From Nocardia sp. NRRL S-836 (lineage in GTDB: Bacteria; Actinomycetota; Actinomycetes; Mycobacteriales; Pseudonocardiaceae), in the NCBI RefSeq assembly GCF_001279525.1, contig NZ_LGDY01000135.1, positions 1-42,160 of the forward strand: a DNA stretch of 42,160 nt. The letters are read 5' to 3'. Made by a program: the position numbers and the translations under genes. This document shows, one piece after another, positions 18,101-25,818 of this stretch (its first letter is position 1; the number at the start of each line of letters is the position of its first letter). The notes beneath the pieces are model-generated. The model had not been told where the DNA came from and did no database searches. It worked only from the letters and a program-made list of their open reading frames with translations.

Positions 18101-18825
18101 TCGGCGGTGTCGCGCTGGTCGTGGCGGCGCTGATGGTGCTCGGCTCGCTGCCGGCGCCGATCCGCACCCCGCTGGCGGTGCTCGCCGACTTCACGCCGCT
18201 GAAGATCCTGAGGAGGCACTGGAAGCCGGTCGCCGTCGTGGTCGCGGCGGCGGCGTTCGTCTGGACGGTGTGGCGGTTCGAGCTGCACACCAACCCGTGG
18301 CTGGTGCTCCCGACGTCCGTCCTCTGTGGAGCGTTCGGGGTCCGGATGGCGTTGTCCGGCGGCAGGTCGTTGCAGCGCTGGCGCCGGGTCGAGGGCGTGT
18401 GGGGCACCGAACGCGCGGAACCGCCCGCCGCGGCCACCGCGGGCTGGGCGGTGGTCTACGGCTTGGTCTACCTGGCGGTCGCGGACGTCCTGCTGGTCGT
18501 GCGGCCGGGCGGCTGGGGCTGGCAGGTCGTGGCCGGCACGGCGCTGGCGTTCGGGCTGACCCTGCTGCTGGTCACGTCCTGGTACGTGCCGCGGGTGGAA
18601 CGGCGGCGCATCCGCGAGCAGCTGGTCACCGAGGCGATCCCGGCGATCTACCCGCAGGGCTGCGACGTCGCGGCCGCGTTGCGCGAACGGCTGGAGGGCC
18701 ACGCCTCGCTGTACCGGTTCCTGATCGACGGGGAGGGTGAGCACCCCGATCGGCTCACCCTCTCCCGCACCGGTCTCGGTGTCGCGCAACGGATCGAGCG
18801 CAAGCTCACGCCGCCAGCGCGATGA
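15166..18825 (+). CDS. Large patatin-like phospholipase with C-terminal membrane domain (DUF3376 type)
   Basis: 1219 aa from GTG 15166, with GGAGGGGG 9 nt upstream. The N-terminal patatin domain has the oxyanion-hole segment LNGGVSLAVWMGGVVLELDRL (about 17-37), the nucleophile elbow GTSAGG (Ser64) and the dyad Asp in VDGGVLVNTP (Asp257). It should be a Ser-Asp acyl hydrolase acting on lipids. A long helical middle region (about 300-880), rich in Arg/Glu, follows; actinobacterial patatins of this kind carry DUF3376 there. The last third (about 890-1170) contains about eight hydrophobic segments, anchoring it in the membrane. The stop overlaps the convergent glycosyltransferase by 20 nt. Substrate and role unknown; a membrane-lipid remodeller is the inference. 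Confidence 0.8.
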   Translation: MSGKPMSREEVRFAVVLNGGVSLAVWMGGVVLELDRLTRAGSAYQPLLDLVGCTARADVIAGTSAGGINGAALALSQVNKGADLSRLRDLWAEQGRMEQLLRTPFKGEPASLLKGDEFFLPRLQEALARLTTDFDPTAPDERPIDLRITTTLLGGVPTTSYDDLGQPLTQSVHQGSFSFRRDPYNWVSEQSRDDFAADGLGDRVLQLALAARSSASFPFAFEPSFIPVGGQHSPDRPDMGDVASWANGGDRSRFAVDGGVLVNTPTREALEAIDRMPADGPVRRVMLLVFPHAEPLGSEPQADVVGKGPTTVNAGAKLLSAMSSQANRTYVEKIEEHNRRAASSRGGRMALLERLHANEENVVDEVYSLADKLFGHYEDVEIRLAARQVTAQQFALPRGNPANWSFERARRAAENAQRQWKKKHGVLPYVPGVRLPSTVCRADLGWEWGITMAERLGASALDLLKRLVWVAPDGQADRIALARRELHQVRAELRRLREELFRWQPSDSLGEEYWTGRLASYHEHMVDGHLGLEVKAQVAEIGRVVGAARQVVGDLDEHRLKLGGLTAWHALLDTAPTAQEAGLSDGERWLSRLLALEIAGTCLSDDASTGMDTPVELVQVSLQTRNAFAQQSLTADDKAGGASLSRFSGFLKRSWRVNDWIWGRLDGATMLCRVLFDPRRLRRMDLLGRPDDDERTPEQRAAAVVDHVIAAMFGPELPTQVAVCANEAKEELRDIYETDGELSPSSIKLAELAAWGLHWRIICEELPRLRAAIIADRGDGADQRSRGELFLEEHADLLRRLEFPQEHTVTLGMAALTAFDRAGIGREPLTQEAASDQMIRTAATAAAVAVTVADSERAGLTAVRPVTRVMRGGALLPYWTITGLTRGGKLAQFLGLLGLAVGGALVVMALFGLLPSWAAGPGAAIGAASLLAAFGYAALRSGTLLHGLVLLSPVIPLTAVAVDRLPDDRSQLTTGTVTVGGVALVVAALMVLGSLPAPIRTPLAVLADFTPLKILRRHWKPVAVVVAAAAFVWTVWRFELHTNPWLVLPTSVLCGAFGVRMALSGGRSLQRWRRVEGVWGTERAEPPAAATAGWAVVYGLVYLAVADVLLVVRPGGWGWQVVAGTALAFGLTLLLVTSWYVPRVERRRIREQLVTEAIPAIYPQGCDVAAALRERLEGHASLYRFLIDGEGEHPDRLTLSRTGLGVAQRIERKLTPPAR

Positions 18826-20791
18826 CCGGCGCCGGGCGGCCCATGGCTCGTGCGTAGAGGCCCTCGAAGCGCTCCAGGGTCGCCGCCAGCGCGTGGTGCG
18901 AGATGATCTCGCTGCTGGCGGCGCCCATGCGGGCCCGCAGCGGTGCGTCGTGCACCAGCGAGTGCAGGCGCTGGGCCAGCGCGTTCACGTCGCCGGGCTC
19001 GAACAGCCAGCCGTTGCGGCCGGGGTGCACGAGGTGCGGCAGCGCCATGGCGTTCGCGGCGATCACCGGCTTGCCCGCGGCCATCGCCTCCATCGTGGCC
19101 AGGCTCTGCAGCTCGGCGACACCGGGCATCACGAACAGGTCGGCGCGGGCGTAGGCGTCGAGCAGCTCGTCCTCGGACACGAACCCGTGGAACCGCACCC
19201 GGTCGGTGATGTCCAGGTCGCGGGCCAGCAGCTCCCACTCGGCCTTGCACGTGCCGTCACCGACGATCTCGCCGAACGCGCCGGGCACGCGGGCGAGCGC
19301 CCGCAGGAACTCGTCGACGCGCTTCTCCTCGTCCAGCCGCCCGACGAACAACGCGGTCGGCCGGTCGTTGTGCCGCACCTCGCGCTGGTAGCGGGCGATG
19401 TCGATGCCGCACGAGACGGGCATCGCGCGCTCGGGGAAACCGCTGTCGTGCAACAGCTGCACGGCCCGCGGTGTGGGCGCGGTGACGATGTCGGCGCGGC
19501 CGAACACCCGCGCCAGGTCGCGGTAGGCCCACCTGCGGGACATGCCCTGCAGGAACGCGGGCACGTGCGCGTGGCTGAACAGGTTCTCCGGCATGAAGTG
19601 GTTCGTGGCGAGCGTGGGCAGGCCGCGGGCGGCGGCGGCGTTGAGGACGTAGCGGCCCACCACGAAGTGCGCCTGCACGTGCACGACGTCCGGGCTGAGC
19701 GCTCTGACCAGTTCCTCGGCCTCGTCCTTCGCCTGCCACGGCAGGCAGAAGCGGAAGTCCGGGTAGAACGGCAGCCGGTGCGACCGCAGGCGGTGCACCG
19801 TCACGCCCTCGATCTCCGTGGCCTTGGGCGAGTCGGGGGCGATGACGTGGACGTCGTGCCCGCGGGTGGCGAGACCGCTCGCGAGGCGCTGGGCGAAACG
19901 CGCGGCTCCGTTGACGTCCGGCGGGAACGTGTCGGCGGCGATGACGACGCGCAGCGCGCTGGAGGTGTTCACGGGAAGCTCCGTTCGAAGAGTGGTACGA
20001 GGTTGACGAGCGAGGGCGAACACACCGCCGGCCGCGGCGAGCGCGCAGGCGATCAGCAGGGCACCGGTCCACGCGGACAGGTGCGCGGCTTCACCGAGCA
20101 GGAAGGCACCGATGCCCACGGCGACCAGCGGGTCCACCACGGTCAGGCAGGCGACGGCGAGATGAGGGGGCCCGCCCGCGTAGGCGTGCTGGACCAGCCA
20201 GCCGCCGACGGCGAGCGAGAGGGCGATGCCGAGCACGGACGCCACGTGCGAAAGGCCGAAACCGCCCTGCTGAACCGATTGTGAGACGGCACGCATGAGC
20301 ACCGACACGTAGGCGTACGCGACACCACCGGCCGATGCGAACGCCACGGCGCGAACGCGCGCGTTCGTCGTCAGGGCGGCGATGACGCCGGGGACGGCGA
20401 TCAGTCCGAGGACCACCAGTCCGGCCGTGAGCTCGGCATCCGGCACGACCTTGGTCGCGGTCGCGCTGCCCGACGCGAGGAACACGAACGCCCCCACGCC
20501 CACCGTGGTGAGCAGGATCGCGGGCAGTTCGCGCAGGCGCCGGTCCAGCAGCGCGGTCAGGCCGATCGCGACCACGCCGATCGGCTGCACGACCGTGAGC
20601 GGTGCCATGCCGAGCGCGGCCGCGTGCACACCGGCACCGGCGACGAGCAGCGCGAGACCGCCCAGCCAGCGCGGTTGTGCGAGCACGCCCACGCGGGCCC
20701 CGGTCTCCGCGACCGCGTCGTGCTGCAGGCGTGCCGCGAAGGCGAAGAACACGGCGCCGAGCACGGCGAGGGTGATGGCGAGCAGGGTCAT
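18806..20791 (-). CDS. Fusion: DMT/EamA-type 10-TM transporter plus GT4 glycosyltransferase
   Basis: 661 aa, one open frame from ATG 20791. Residues 1 to about 270 form ten hydrophobic helices of the drug/metabolite transporter type (MTLLAITLAVLGAVFFAFAA..., GMAPLTVVQPIGVVAIGL). Residues about 280-661 are a GT-B family 4 glycosyltransferase: LRVVIAADTFPPDVNGAARF at the start, FVGRLDEEKRVDEFL, and the ELQSLATMEAMAAGKPVIA donor-binding stretch with the Ex7E pattern. An internal GTG at 19972 with GGAG 6 nt upstream could also give a free 388-aa glycosyltransferase. The ATG overlaps the DUF998 gene stop (ATGA). A coupled sugar transfer and lipid or metabolite flipping role is possible but inferred. 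Confidence 0.75.
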   Translation of the reverse strand: MTLLAITLAVLGAVFFAFAARLQHDAVAETGARVGVLAQPRWLGGLALLVAGAGVHAAALGMAPLTVVQPIGVVAIGLTALLDRRLRELPAILLTTVGVGAFVFLASGSATATKVVPDAELTAGLVVLGLIAVPGVIAALTTNARVRAVAFASAGGVAYAYVSVLMRAVSQSVQQGGFGLSHVASVLGIALSLAVGGWLVQHAYAGGPPHLAVACLTVVDPLVAVGIGAFLLGEAAHLSAWTGALLIACALAAAGGVFALARQPRTTLRTELPVNTSSALRVVIAADTFPPDVNGAARFAQRLASGLATRGHDVHVIAPDSPKATEIEGVTVHRLRSHRLPFYPDFRFCLPWQAKDEAEELVRALSPDVVHVQAHFVVGRYVLNAAAARGLPTLATNHFMPENLFSHAHVPAFLQGMSRRWAYRDLARVFGRADIVTAPTPRAVQLLHDSGFPERAMPVSCGIDIARYQREVRHNDRPTALFVGRLDEEKRVDEFLRALARVPGAFGEIVGDGTCKAEWELLARDLDITDRVRFHGFVSEDELLDAYARADLFVMPGVAELQSLATMEAMAAGKPVIAANAMALPHLVHPGRNGWLFEPGDVNALAQRLHSLVHDAPLRARMGAASSEIISHHALAATLERFEGLYARAMGRPAPVIALAA

Positions 20792-21384
20792 GTCGTCCGC
20801 CTGAGCTGGGTGGCCGCGATTGCGAAAAGGAGTCCGTAGAGCGCGGCGAACAAAACGCGCTCGGTCAGTCCGCGCGCCTCGAACCCGGCGAAGGAAACGT
20901 GGCTGACCATGAATGCCGCACTCGACACGGTCGCCGTTATTGCGATACCGAGCAGAGCCGGAAATTTGCGCGCGAGGAGCAGCCCGGCCGCCGGCAACGC
21001 GGCGAACATGACCGCGCCCGCATACCTGTGGACGTATCCCGACACGGACGTCGGCGCCCCCGTCGGGTCGGTCGGGAAGATCGTCGAGACGGTCAGACCG
21101 GCCGACCACACGCCGATCAGCCACTGCGCTGACCTGCCCGCACCGCGCAGGTTGACGGCCAGCAACGCCGAGACGGCCGCGAGGCTGAGGGACGTGGCGG
21201 CGAGCCACGACGTGCCGTTGTGGACGAACACGTAGTCGCTGATGACGTCGCTGATCGGGTCGAGCTGTCCCGCCGACACCACGTGCAGGTAGAAAATCGG
21301 CACCAGTGAGAACACCAGCCCCCAGACCACCAGGCCCCGTCTTTTCGCCCCCGACTCGATCACGCTGAAAGTCTCTTGTGACAA
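20788..21384 (-). CDS. DUF998 family membrane protein
   Basis: 198 aa if the TTG at 21384 is used (a GTG at 21363 would give 191). About six hydrophobic segments. The family pattern is visible: LDPISDVISDYV after the first helix, FPTDPTGAP in the third loop, and GYVHRYAGAVMFAALP after it. The function of DUF998 is unknown. It is translationally coupled to the downstream transporter-glycosyltransferase fusion, so the two probably act together in the membrane. A 10-bp palindrome GTTGATCAAC (21386-21395) lies just before the start. Confidence 0.7.
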   Translation of the reverse strand: MSQETFSVIESGAKRRGLVVWGLVFSLVPIFYLHVVSAGQLDPISDVISDYVFVHNGTSWLAATSLSLAAVSALLAVNLRGAGRSAQWLIGVWSAGLTVSTIFPTDPTGAPTSVSGYVHRYAGAVMFAALPAAGLLLARKFPALLGIAITATVSSAAFMVSHVSFAGFEARGLTERVLFAALYGLLFAIAATQLRRTT

Positions 21385-21385
21385 C

Positions 21386-21395
21386 GTTGATCAAC
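21386..21395. promoter_or_regulatory. Palindrome upstream of the DUF998 gene
   Basis: GTTGATCAAC is a perfect 10-bp palindrome 2 nt before the TTG start at 21384. It may be an operator for the two-gene unit, but could be chance. The rest of the 225-nt intergenic region up to 21620 holds no gene. Confidence 0.25.
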
Positions 21396-21528
21396 CAATG
21401 GGGAACTCCCCCGAGCGGACCCTGAGGTGTCCCTGAGTCCCCGGGGTAGGGCCAGCCCCACCTCTTTTCAGACCACCTTCGGAAAAGCCTTCACGCGAAC
21501 GTTTGCGCCGCCGCACCGAAAGGTCACG

Positions 21529-21549
21529 CGGGGAGCTTTCGCACGGTCC
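21529..21549 (+). repeat. Half copy of a dispersed terminator-like repeat
   Basis: GGGGAGCTTTCGCACGGTCC here matches the left arm and loop of the hairpin at 41265-41304 (GGGGAGCTTTCGCGCGGTCC), with one difference. The complementary right arm is missing. It suggests a repeated element family scattered in the genome. Confidence 0.5.
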
Positions 21550-21606
21550 TGGCGGACGGGAGGGCCCCGCGTTGCACCCGGCAGGCACGGGGCGCGGATG
21601 ACCGAA

Positions 21607-21612
21607 TAGGCT
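21607..21612 (+). promoter_or_regulatory. -10 element before the ABC transporter genes
   Basis: TAGGCT lies 8 nt before the GTG at 21621, with no ribosome site between. This fits a leaderless or nearly leaderless transcript. No good -35 at the right distance. Confidence 0.35.
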
Positions 21613-21620
21613 GACCGGTC

Positions 21621-22550
21621 GTGAGCCCGAATCCCCAGCCTGCGGTGGAAGTGTCGGGGCTGGTCAAGAGGTACGGCTCGAAGACCGCCGTCGACGGTCT
21701 CGACCTCGTCCAGCCGACCGGCACCGTTCTCGCCCTGCTCGGGCCCAACGGCGCCGGCAAGACGACGACCGTCGAGATCTGCGAGGGCTTCCGCTCCGCC
21801 GACGACGGGTCCGTGCGCGTTCTCGGGCTGGAGCCCGGCAGTGAGGCGCTGCGGCCGCGCATCGGCGTGATGCCGCAGGGCGGCGGCGGGTATCCGGGCA
21901 TCCGGGCCGAGGAGATGCTGCACCTGGTGGCGGCGTGCGCGGCGAACCCGCTCGACCCGAAGTGGCTGATCGACGTCCTGGGCCTGTCCGGTGCCGTGCG
22001 GACGCCGTACAAGAGGTTGTCGGGCGGTCAGCAGCAGCGGCTGTCGCTGGCGTGCGCGTTGATCGGACGTCCCGAGCTGGTGTTCCTCGACGAGCCGACC
22101 GCGGGCATGGACCCGCAGGCACGCCGTCTGGTGTGGGACCTCGTGGGCGCGCTCAGGGACGACGGCGTGTCCGTGCTGCTGACGACGCACCTCATGGACG
22201 AGGCCGAGGCGCTGGCCGACCAGGTCGTCATCGTCGACGAGGGCCGCGTGGTCGCGCAGGGCTCGCCCGCCGAGCTGACCGCGAACCGGCCGGACGACCA
22301 GCAGCTGCGCTTCCGGGCCCGCCCCGGTCTCGACACGTCGCTGCTGTCCGCCGCGCTGCCCGAGGGACTGAAGGTGCGCGAGGCGACCCGTGGCGCCTAC
22401 GTCGTCGAAGGCATGATCGACCCGCAGGTCGTGTCCACGGTCACGTCGTGGTGCGCGCAGCAGGGTGTGCTGGCCGAGGAGCTGACGGTCGCCAAGCGCA
22501 GCCTCGAAGACGTCTTTCTGGAGCTGACCGGCAGGGAGCTGCGTTCGTGA
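21621..22550 (+). CDS. ABC transporter ATP-binding protein (Rv1458c-like)
   Basis: 309 aa. Walker A LLGPNGAGKTTTVE (about 38-51), Q-loop VMPQGGGGYPGI, signature RLSGGQQQRLSLA, Walker B LVFLDEPTAGMD and the H-loop THLMDEAEALAD are all intact. The C-terminal third carries a DUF4162-like tail common in DrrA-type exporters. It forms an exporter with the permease encoded next, whose GTG overlaps this stop by 4 nt. Its place between mptB and ctaA parallels the mycobacterial locus. Substrate unknown. Confidence 0.93.
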   Translation: MSPNPQPAVEVSGLVKRYGSKTAVDGLDLVQPTGTVLALLGPNGAGKTTTVEICEGFRSADDGSVRVLGLEPGSEALRPRIGVMPQGGGGYPGIRAEEMLHLVAACAANPLDPKWLIDVLGLSGAVRTPYKRLSGGQQQRLSLACALIGRPELVFLDEPTAGMDPQARRLVWDLVGALRDDGVSVLLTTHLMDEAEALADQVVIVDEGRVVAQGSPAELTANRPDDQQLRFRARPGLDTSLLSAALPEGLKVREATRGAYVVEGMIDPQVVSTVTSWCAQQGVLAEELTVAKRSLEDVFLELTGRELRS

Positions 22551-23305
22551 CCACCTTCGCTCCCGGCACCTTCACGCCCGCGCCCGGCCGCGGGTCGCTG
22601 GGCCGCATGCTGTTCGTGCACGCCCGCACGGAGGCGATGCTGACGTTGCGCAACGGCGAGCAGATCCTGCTCACGGTGCTCATCCCGCTGGCGTTGCTGA
22701 TCGCGCTCAGCCTGATGTCGGTGATCCCGATGCCGGAGCCGCGGGTCGGGTCGGCCGCCGCGCGGATCTTCGCGCTGGCGATCATCTCGTCGGCGTTCAC
22801 CGGCCAGGCGATCGCACTCGGCTTCGACCGCCGCTACGGCGTGCTGAAGCGGCTGTCCGCGTCGGCGCTGCCCCGCTGGCTGCTCGTCGCGGGACGGGTC
22901 TGCGGCGCGCTGGTCGTGGTGGCGCTGCAGATCGCGCTGCTGGCGGTCACGGCGTTGCTGCTGGGCTGGCAGGTCCAGCCGGCCGGGCTGCCGTGGCTGG
23001 TGCTGCTGATCGTCCTGGGCACGCTGACGTTCGGTGCGCTGGGCGTGCTGCTCGGCGGGGCGCTGCGCGCGGAGATCGTGCTGGCGCTGGCGAACATCAT
23101 CTGGTTCGTGCTGCTGATGGTCGGCGGTGTGGCGTTGTCGGTGCCGGTCGGGTTCGTGCACCTGCTGCCGTCGGCCGCGCTGGCCGAGGCGCTGGAGGCC
23201 GCTGTGGTGCACGGCACGGCGCCGGGCGCCGGCCCGGTCGCGGTGCTCGTGGCCTGGGGCGTTGCCGCCGGGGCACTGGCGACCCGGACGACCCGCCTCA
23301 CCTGA
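22547..23305 (+). CDS. ABC transporter permease (Rv1457c-like, ABC-2 type)
   Basis: 252 aa from GTG 22547 (GTGA overlap with the ATPase stop). Six hydrophobic segments follow a short cytosolic start (about 1-35). The sequence shows the ABC-2 pattern FDRRYGVLKRLSASALPRWLLVAGRV in the second intracellular loop. It completes a DrrAB-like exporter. The Cys/His-rich heme A synthase follows 19 nt later, so the three genes are likely one unit, with a possible extra promoter for ctaA. Confidence 0.9.
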   Translation: MTTFAPGTFTPAPGRGSLGRMLFVHARTEAMLTLRNGEQILLTVLIPLALLIALSLMSVIPMPEPRVGSAAARIFALAIISSAFTGQAIALGFDRRYGVLKRLSASALPRWLLVAGRVCGALVVVALQIALLAVTALLLGWQVQPAGLPWLVLLIVLGTLTFGALGVLLGGALRAEIVLALANIIWFVLLMVGGVALSVPVGFVHLLPSAALAEALEAAVVHGTAPGAGPVAVLVAWGVAAGALATRTTRLT

Positions 23306-23312
23306 CGCGGCC

Positions 23313-23318
23313 TACCAT
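23313..23318 (+). promoter_or_regulatory. -10-like element before ctaA
   Basis: TACCAT lies exactly 6 nt before the ctaA GTG at 23325. No ribosome site is seen, so an additional leaderless promoter for ctaA is possible. No -35 match. Confidence 0.3.
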
Positions 23319-23324
23319 CAGACC

Positions 23325-24242
23325 GTGTCCCGATTGACCGCTTTCCTCGTTCCCCTGCAACGCGCCCTCGCGATCGCCGCCATCATCGCGCAGGGCGGTA
23401 TCGCGGTCACGGGGTCGATCGTGCGCGTCACCGGCTCCGGGCTCGGCTGCCCGACGTGGCCGGAGTGCGTTCCCGGCAGCATCGTGCCGGTCGAGCACCC
23501 CGACGTCGCCGCGCTGCACCAGTGGGTCGAGTTCGGCAACCGGACGCTGTTCGGCGTCATCGGCATCATCACCGGCCTGTGCCTGATCGCCGCGTGGCTC
23601 AACAGGCCGCGCCGCCGCCGGGTCGTCGTGCTCGCCGCCGTCCAGGTCGCCGGCGTGCTCGCCCAGGCCGTGATCGGCGGCGCGACCGTCCGGCTCGGGC
23701 TGGTGTGGTGGAGCGTGTCGGTCCACTTCATGGTCTCGATGGTGCTGGTGTGGTTCGCCGTGCTGCTCCTGCGGTCGCTGAGCGAGGGCGACGGCCCCGC
23801 CCGCTGGCTCGTGCCGGCCGGGGCACGCGGGCTGCAGGTCGTGATGGCGGTCGTGATGTACCTGCTGCTGATCGCGGGCACGTTCGTCACCGCCGCCGGG
23901 CCGCACGCGGGCGACTCGAAGACGCCGCGGCTGGACGTGCCGGTGCCGACGCTGGCGCAGCTGCACGCCGACCTGCTGTTCCTGTTCCTGGGCATGCTGA
24001 TCGCGATGGGCTTCTTCGTCCGCAACCGCGCCTACTGGACGCTGGTCGGCGTGGTCGTCGCCCAGGGCGCGCTGGGCATGGTCCAGTACTGGACCGGCGT
24101 GCCCGAGGTGCTCGTGTCGATCCACGTCCTGGGCGCCGGTGCCGTCGTCGTCGCCACGGCGATGCTGTGGACGTCGTCGCGCGAGCGCACCGTCGAGGTC
24201 GAGGTGCCCGCGGCCACCGATCAGGCGCTCAGCAAGGCCTGA
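23325..24242 (+). CDS. ctaA: CtaA, heme A synthase (COX15)
   Basis: 305 aa from GTG 23325, eight membrane helices. It oxidises the C8 methyl of heme O to give heme A for cytochrome aa3 oxidase. Seen: SIVRVTGSGLGCPTWPECVPG with the conserved loop cysteine pair, and the heme-ligand histidines in LHQWVEFGNRTLFG, VHFMVSMVLV, LHADLLFLFLGM and IHVLGAGAVVV, one in each of the four expected helices. It is the last gene of the mptB-ABC-ctaA strand. The stop overlaps the convergent ankyrin gene by 22 nt. No cytochrome oxidase gene is in the window. Confidence 0.93.
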   Translation: MSRLTAFLVPLQRALAIAAIIAQGGIAVTGSIVRVTGSGLGCPTWPECVPGSIVPVEHPDVAALHQWVEFGNRTLFGVIGIITGLCLIAAWLNRPRRRRVVVLAAVQVAGVLAQAVIGGATVRLGLVWWSVSVHFMVSMVLVWFAVLLLRSLSEGDGPARWLVPAGARGLQVVMAVVMYLLLIAGTFVTAAGPHAGDSKTPRLDVPVPTLAQLHADLLFLFLGMLIAMGFFVRNRAYWTLVGVVVAQGALGMVQYWTGVPEVLVSIHVLGAGAVVVATAMLWTSSRERTVEVEVPAATDQALSKA

Positions 24243-25324
24243 GCCTCCGAGTTGTCGTTGTGCCCCGCCCAGTGCGCGGGGGTCGCCTCGAAGTTCGCGT
24301 CCGTGACGGTCCGGTCGGCGCCCGCGTCGAGCAGGACCCGGATGACGCCGAGGTGGCCGCGTTCGGCCGCCAGGTGCAGCGCCGTCACGCCCTCGCCGTG
24401 CATCGGGCCGCCGAAACCGGTGCGCTGGTTGGGGTTCGCGCCGAGGTCGAGCAACGTGCGGGTGGCGTTCTCCAGCCCGCGCCACGCCGCCCACGCCAGC
24501 GCCGTGCCGCGGTAGACGTCCGCGTCGATCCGGGCGCCCCGCTTGAGCAGGTCGCCGAACACCTCGGCACGGTCGTTGCGCGCGGCCCACGACAGCGCCT
24601 CGTCGAGCACCTCCTGCGGGTCGTCCGCCGGCCACCAGCGCGGAAAACCGCTGTGCGGGCGGTAGTAGCCGCGCTTGGCCTCGGGTGCGGTGGCGAGACC
24701 GAGGTCGCCCAGGCCCGCCGCCGTGCGCAGGTTCGGCGGGTGGACCCCGTGCCGCGCCAGCAGTTCCGCGGTCTCCCGGTTGCCCCAGAACAACGCGACG
24801 GTGAGCGGGGTGCCGCCCTCGCCGCGCGCTTCCAGGTCGGTGCGGGCACCCGCGCTCAGCAGCAGCTCCGCCAGGCCCGGCAGGTCCGCGTACGCGGCCT
24901 GGTGCAGCGCCGTCCAGCCGTGGACGTTCTGGTGGTCGACGTCCGCGCCGGCGTTCAGCAGCACCTCGACCAGGCGTTCGTCGCACTTGGCCGCGGACAG
25001 GCCGAGCAGGTCGTTGCCGTTGGTACCGGCGGCCTTCACCAGCCACGGGTCACGCGTGATGATCGCCTTGAGCTCACCGGGGTTCTGCAGCTCGATGGCC
25101 TGGTAGGCGCGGGCGAACGGCCGCGGCTTGCGGATGTGCGCCCGGAAGGCCTTCCAGTCGGCGCACCCGTGGGCCTGCGCGAGCACCGTGTGCGCGCCCT
25201 CGTCGGTCAGCGGCACGTCGTCGAACACCTGAAGGGCGCCGGGCACGCCGTCCCACGCGGACGCGAGCAGACCCCTGGCTCGTTCCTCGTAGTACTCGAC
25301 GTCATCGCGAAACGGGTGCCACAT
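24221..25324 (-). CDS. Ankyrin-repeat protein
   Basis: 367 aa. After a helical N-terminal region (about 1-75, WHPFRDDVEYYEERARGLL...), at least five ankyrin repeats can be read: NGNDLLGLSAAKCDERLVEVLLNAGAD, HGWTALHQAAYADLPGLAELLLSAGA, GGTPLTVALFWGNRETAELLARHG, a divergent pair around VYRGTALAWAAWRGLENATRTLL, and GVTALHLAAERGHLGVIRVLLDAGAD. No signal peptide or membrane segment; a cytosolic protein-interaction scaffold. It starts 9 nt after the GbsR-type regulator and is likely co-transcribed with it. Partner unknown. Confidence 0.85.
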   Translation of the reverse strand: MWHPFRDDVEYYEERARGLLASAWDGVPGALQVFDDVPLTDEGAHTVLAQAHGCADWKAFRAHIRKPRPFARAYQAIELQNPGELKAIITRDPWLVKAAGTNGNDLLGLSAAKCDERLVEVLLNAGADVDHQNVHGWTALHQAAYADLPGLAELLLSAGARTDLEARGEGGTPLTVALFWGNRETAELLARHGVHPPNLRTAAGLGDLGLATAPEAKRGYYRPHSGFPRWWPADDPQEVLDEALSWAARNDRAEVFGDLLKRGARIDADVYRGTALAWAAWRGLENATRTLLDLGANPNQRTGFGGPMHGEGVTALHLAAERGHLGVIRVLLDAGADRTVTDANFEATPAHWAGHNDNSEAQALLSA

Positions 25325-25333
25325 GGCACCACG

Positions 25334-25798
25334 CTACTTCGGTGCGGCGGGCCTGCGCTCCCACAAAGCGGGCAGTTCCTCTGAGAGCCAACCGTAGAGG
25401 CGGTCCACGGTCTTGAGCCGCATCGCGCGTTCCGGGTCGCCGCTGAGCAGCCGCATGCCGTCGTCGGTCAGCGTCTGGACGCTCGCGATGGCGGTGAGCT
25501 TGCGCTGGATGAACTCCGTCCACGCCTTCTCGTTGATCCGGTACTCCGCCGCCTGCCTGCCCCGGCGGGTCCGCTTGGTCACCAGGCCGACGTTGACGAG
25601 GTACTTGAGGTTCGTGCTGATCGAGCCGCTGCTCGCCTCCAGCTCCTGGGAGAGCTCGGCCGCGGTCCGCTCGACCGGCTGGCACACCAGCAGGTAGCCG
25701 AGGATGCGGCCGCCGATCAGCGGGATGCCCTCCTCGGCGAAGTGGGCCGCGAACCGCTCGATCCAGGCGGACAGCCGGGTTTCCCTGCCGACGCTCAT
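25334..25798 (-). CDS. GbsR/MarR-family winged-helix transcriptional regulator
   Basis: 154 aa from ATG 25798, with AAGGGA 7 nt upstream; the GTG 6 nt earlier lies too close to that site. The pattern FAEEGIPLIGGRILGYLLVCQP, ERTAAELSQELEASSGSISTNLKYLVNVGLVTKRTRRGRQAAEYRI is typical of the GbsR type: winged-helix DNA binding at about 40-90, helical dimer part after it. It probably controls the ankyrin gene and itself, and perhaps the TIR genes next to it (the TIR stop is 71 nt upstream). Ligand unknown. Confidence 0.85.
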   Translation of the reverse strand: MSVGRETRLSAWIERFAAHFAEEGIPLIGGRILGYLLVCQPVERTAAELSQELEASSGSISTNLKYLVNVGLVTKRTRRGRQAAEYRINEKAWTEFIQRKLTAIASVQTLTDDGMRLLSGDPERAMRLKTVDRLYGWLSEELPALWERRPAAPK

Positions 25799-25818
25799 CG
25801 ACACTTCCCTTCGGTCGA

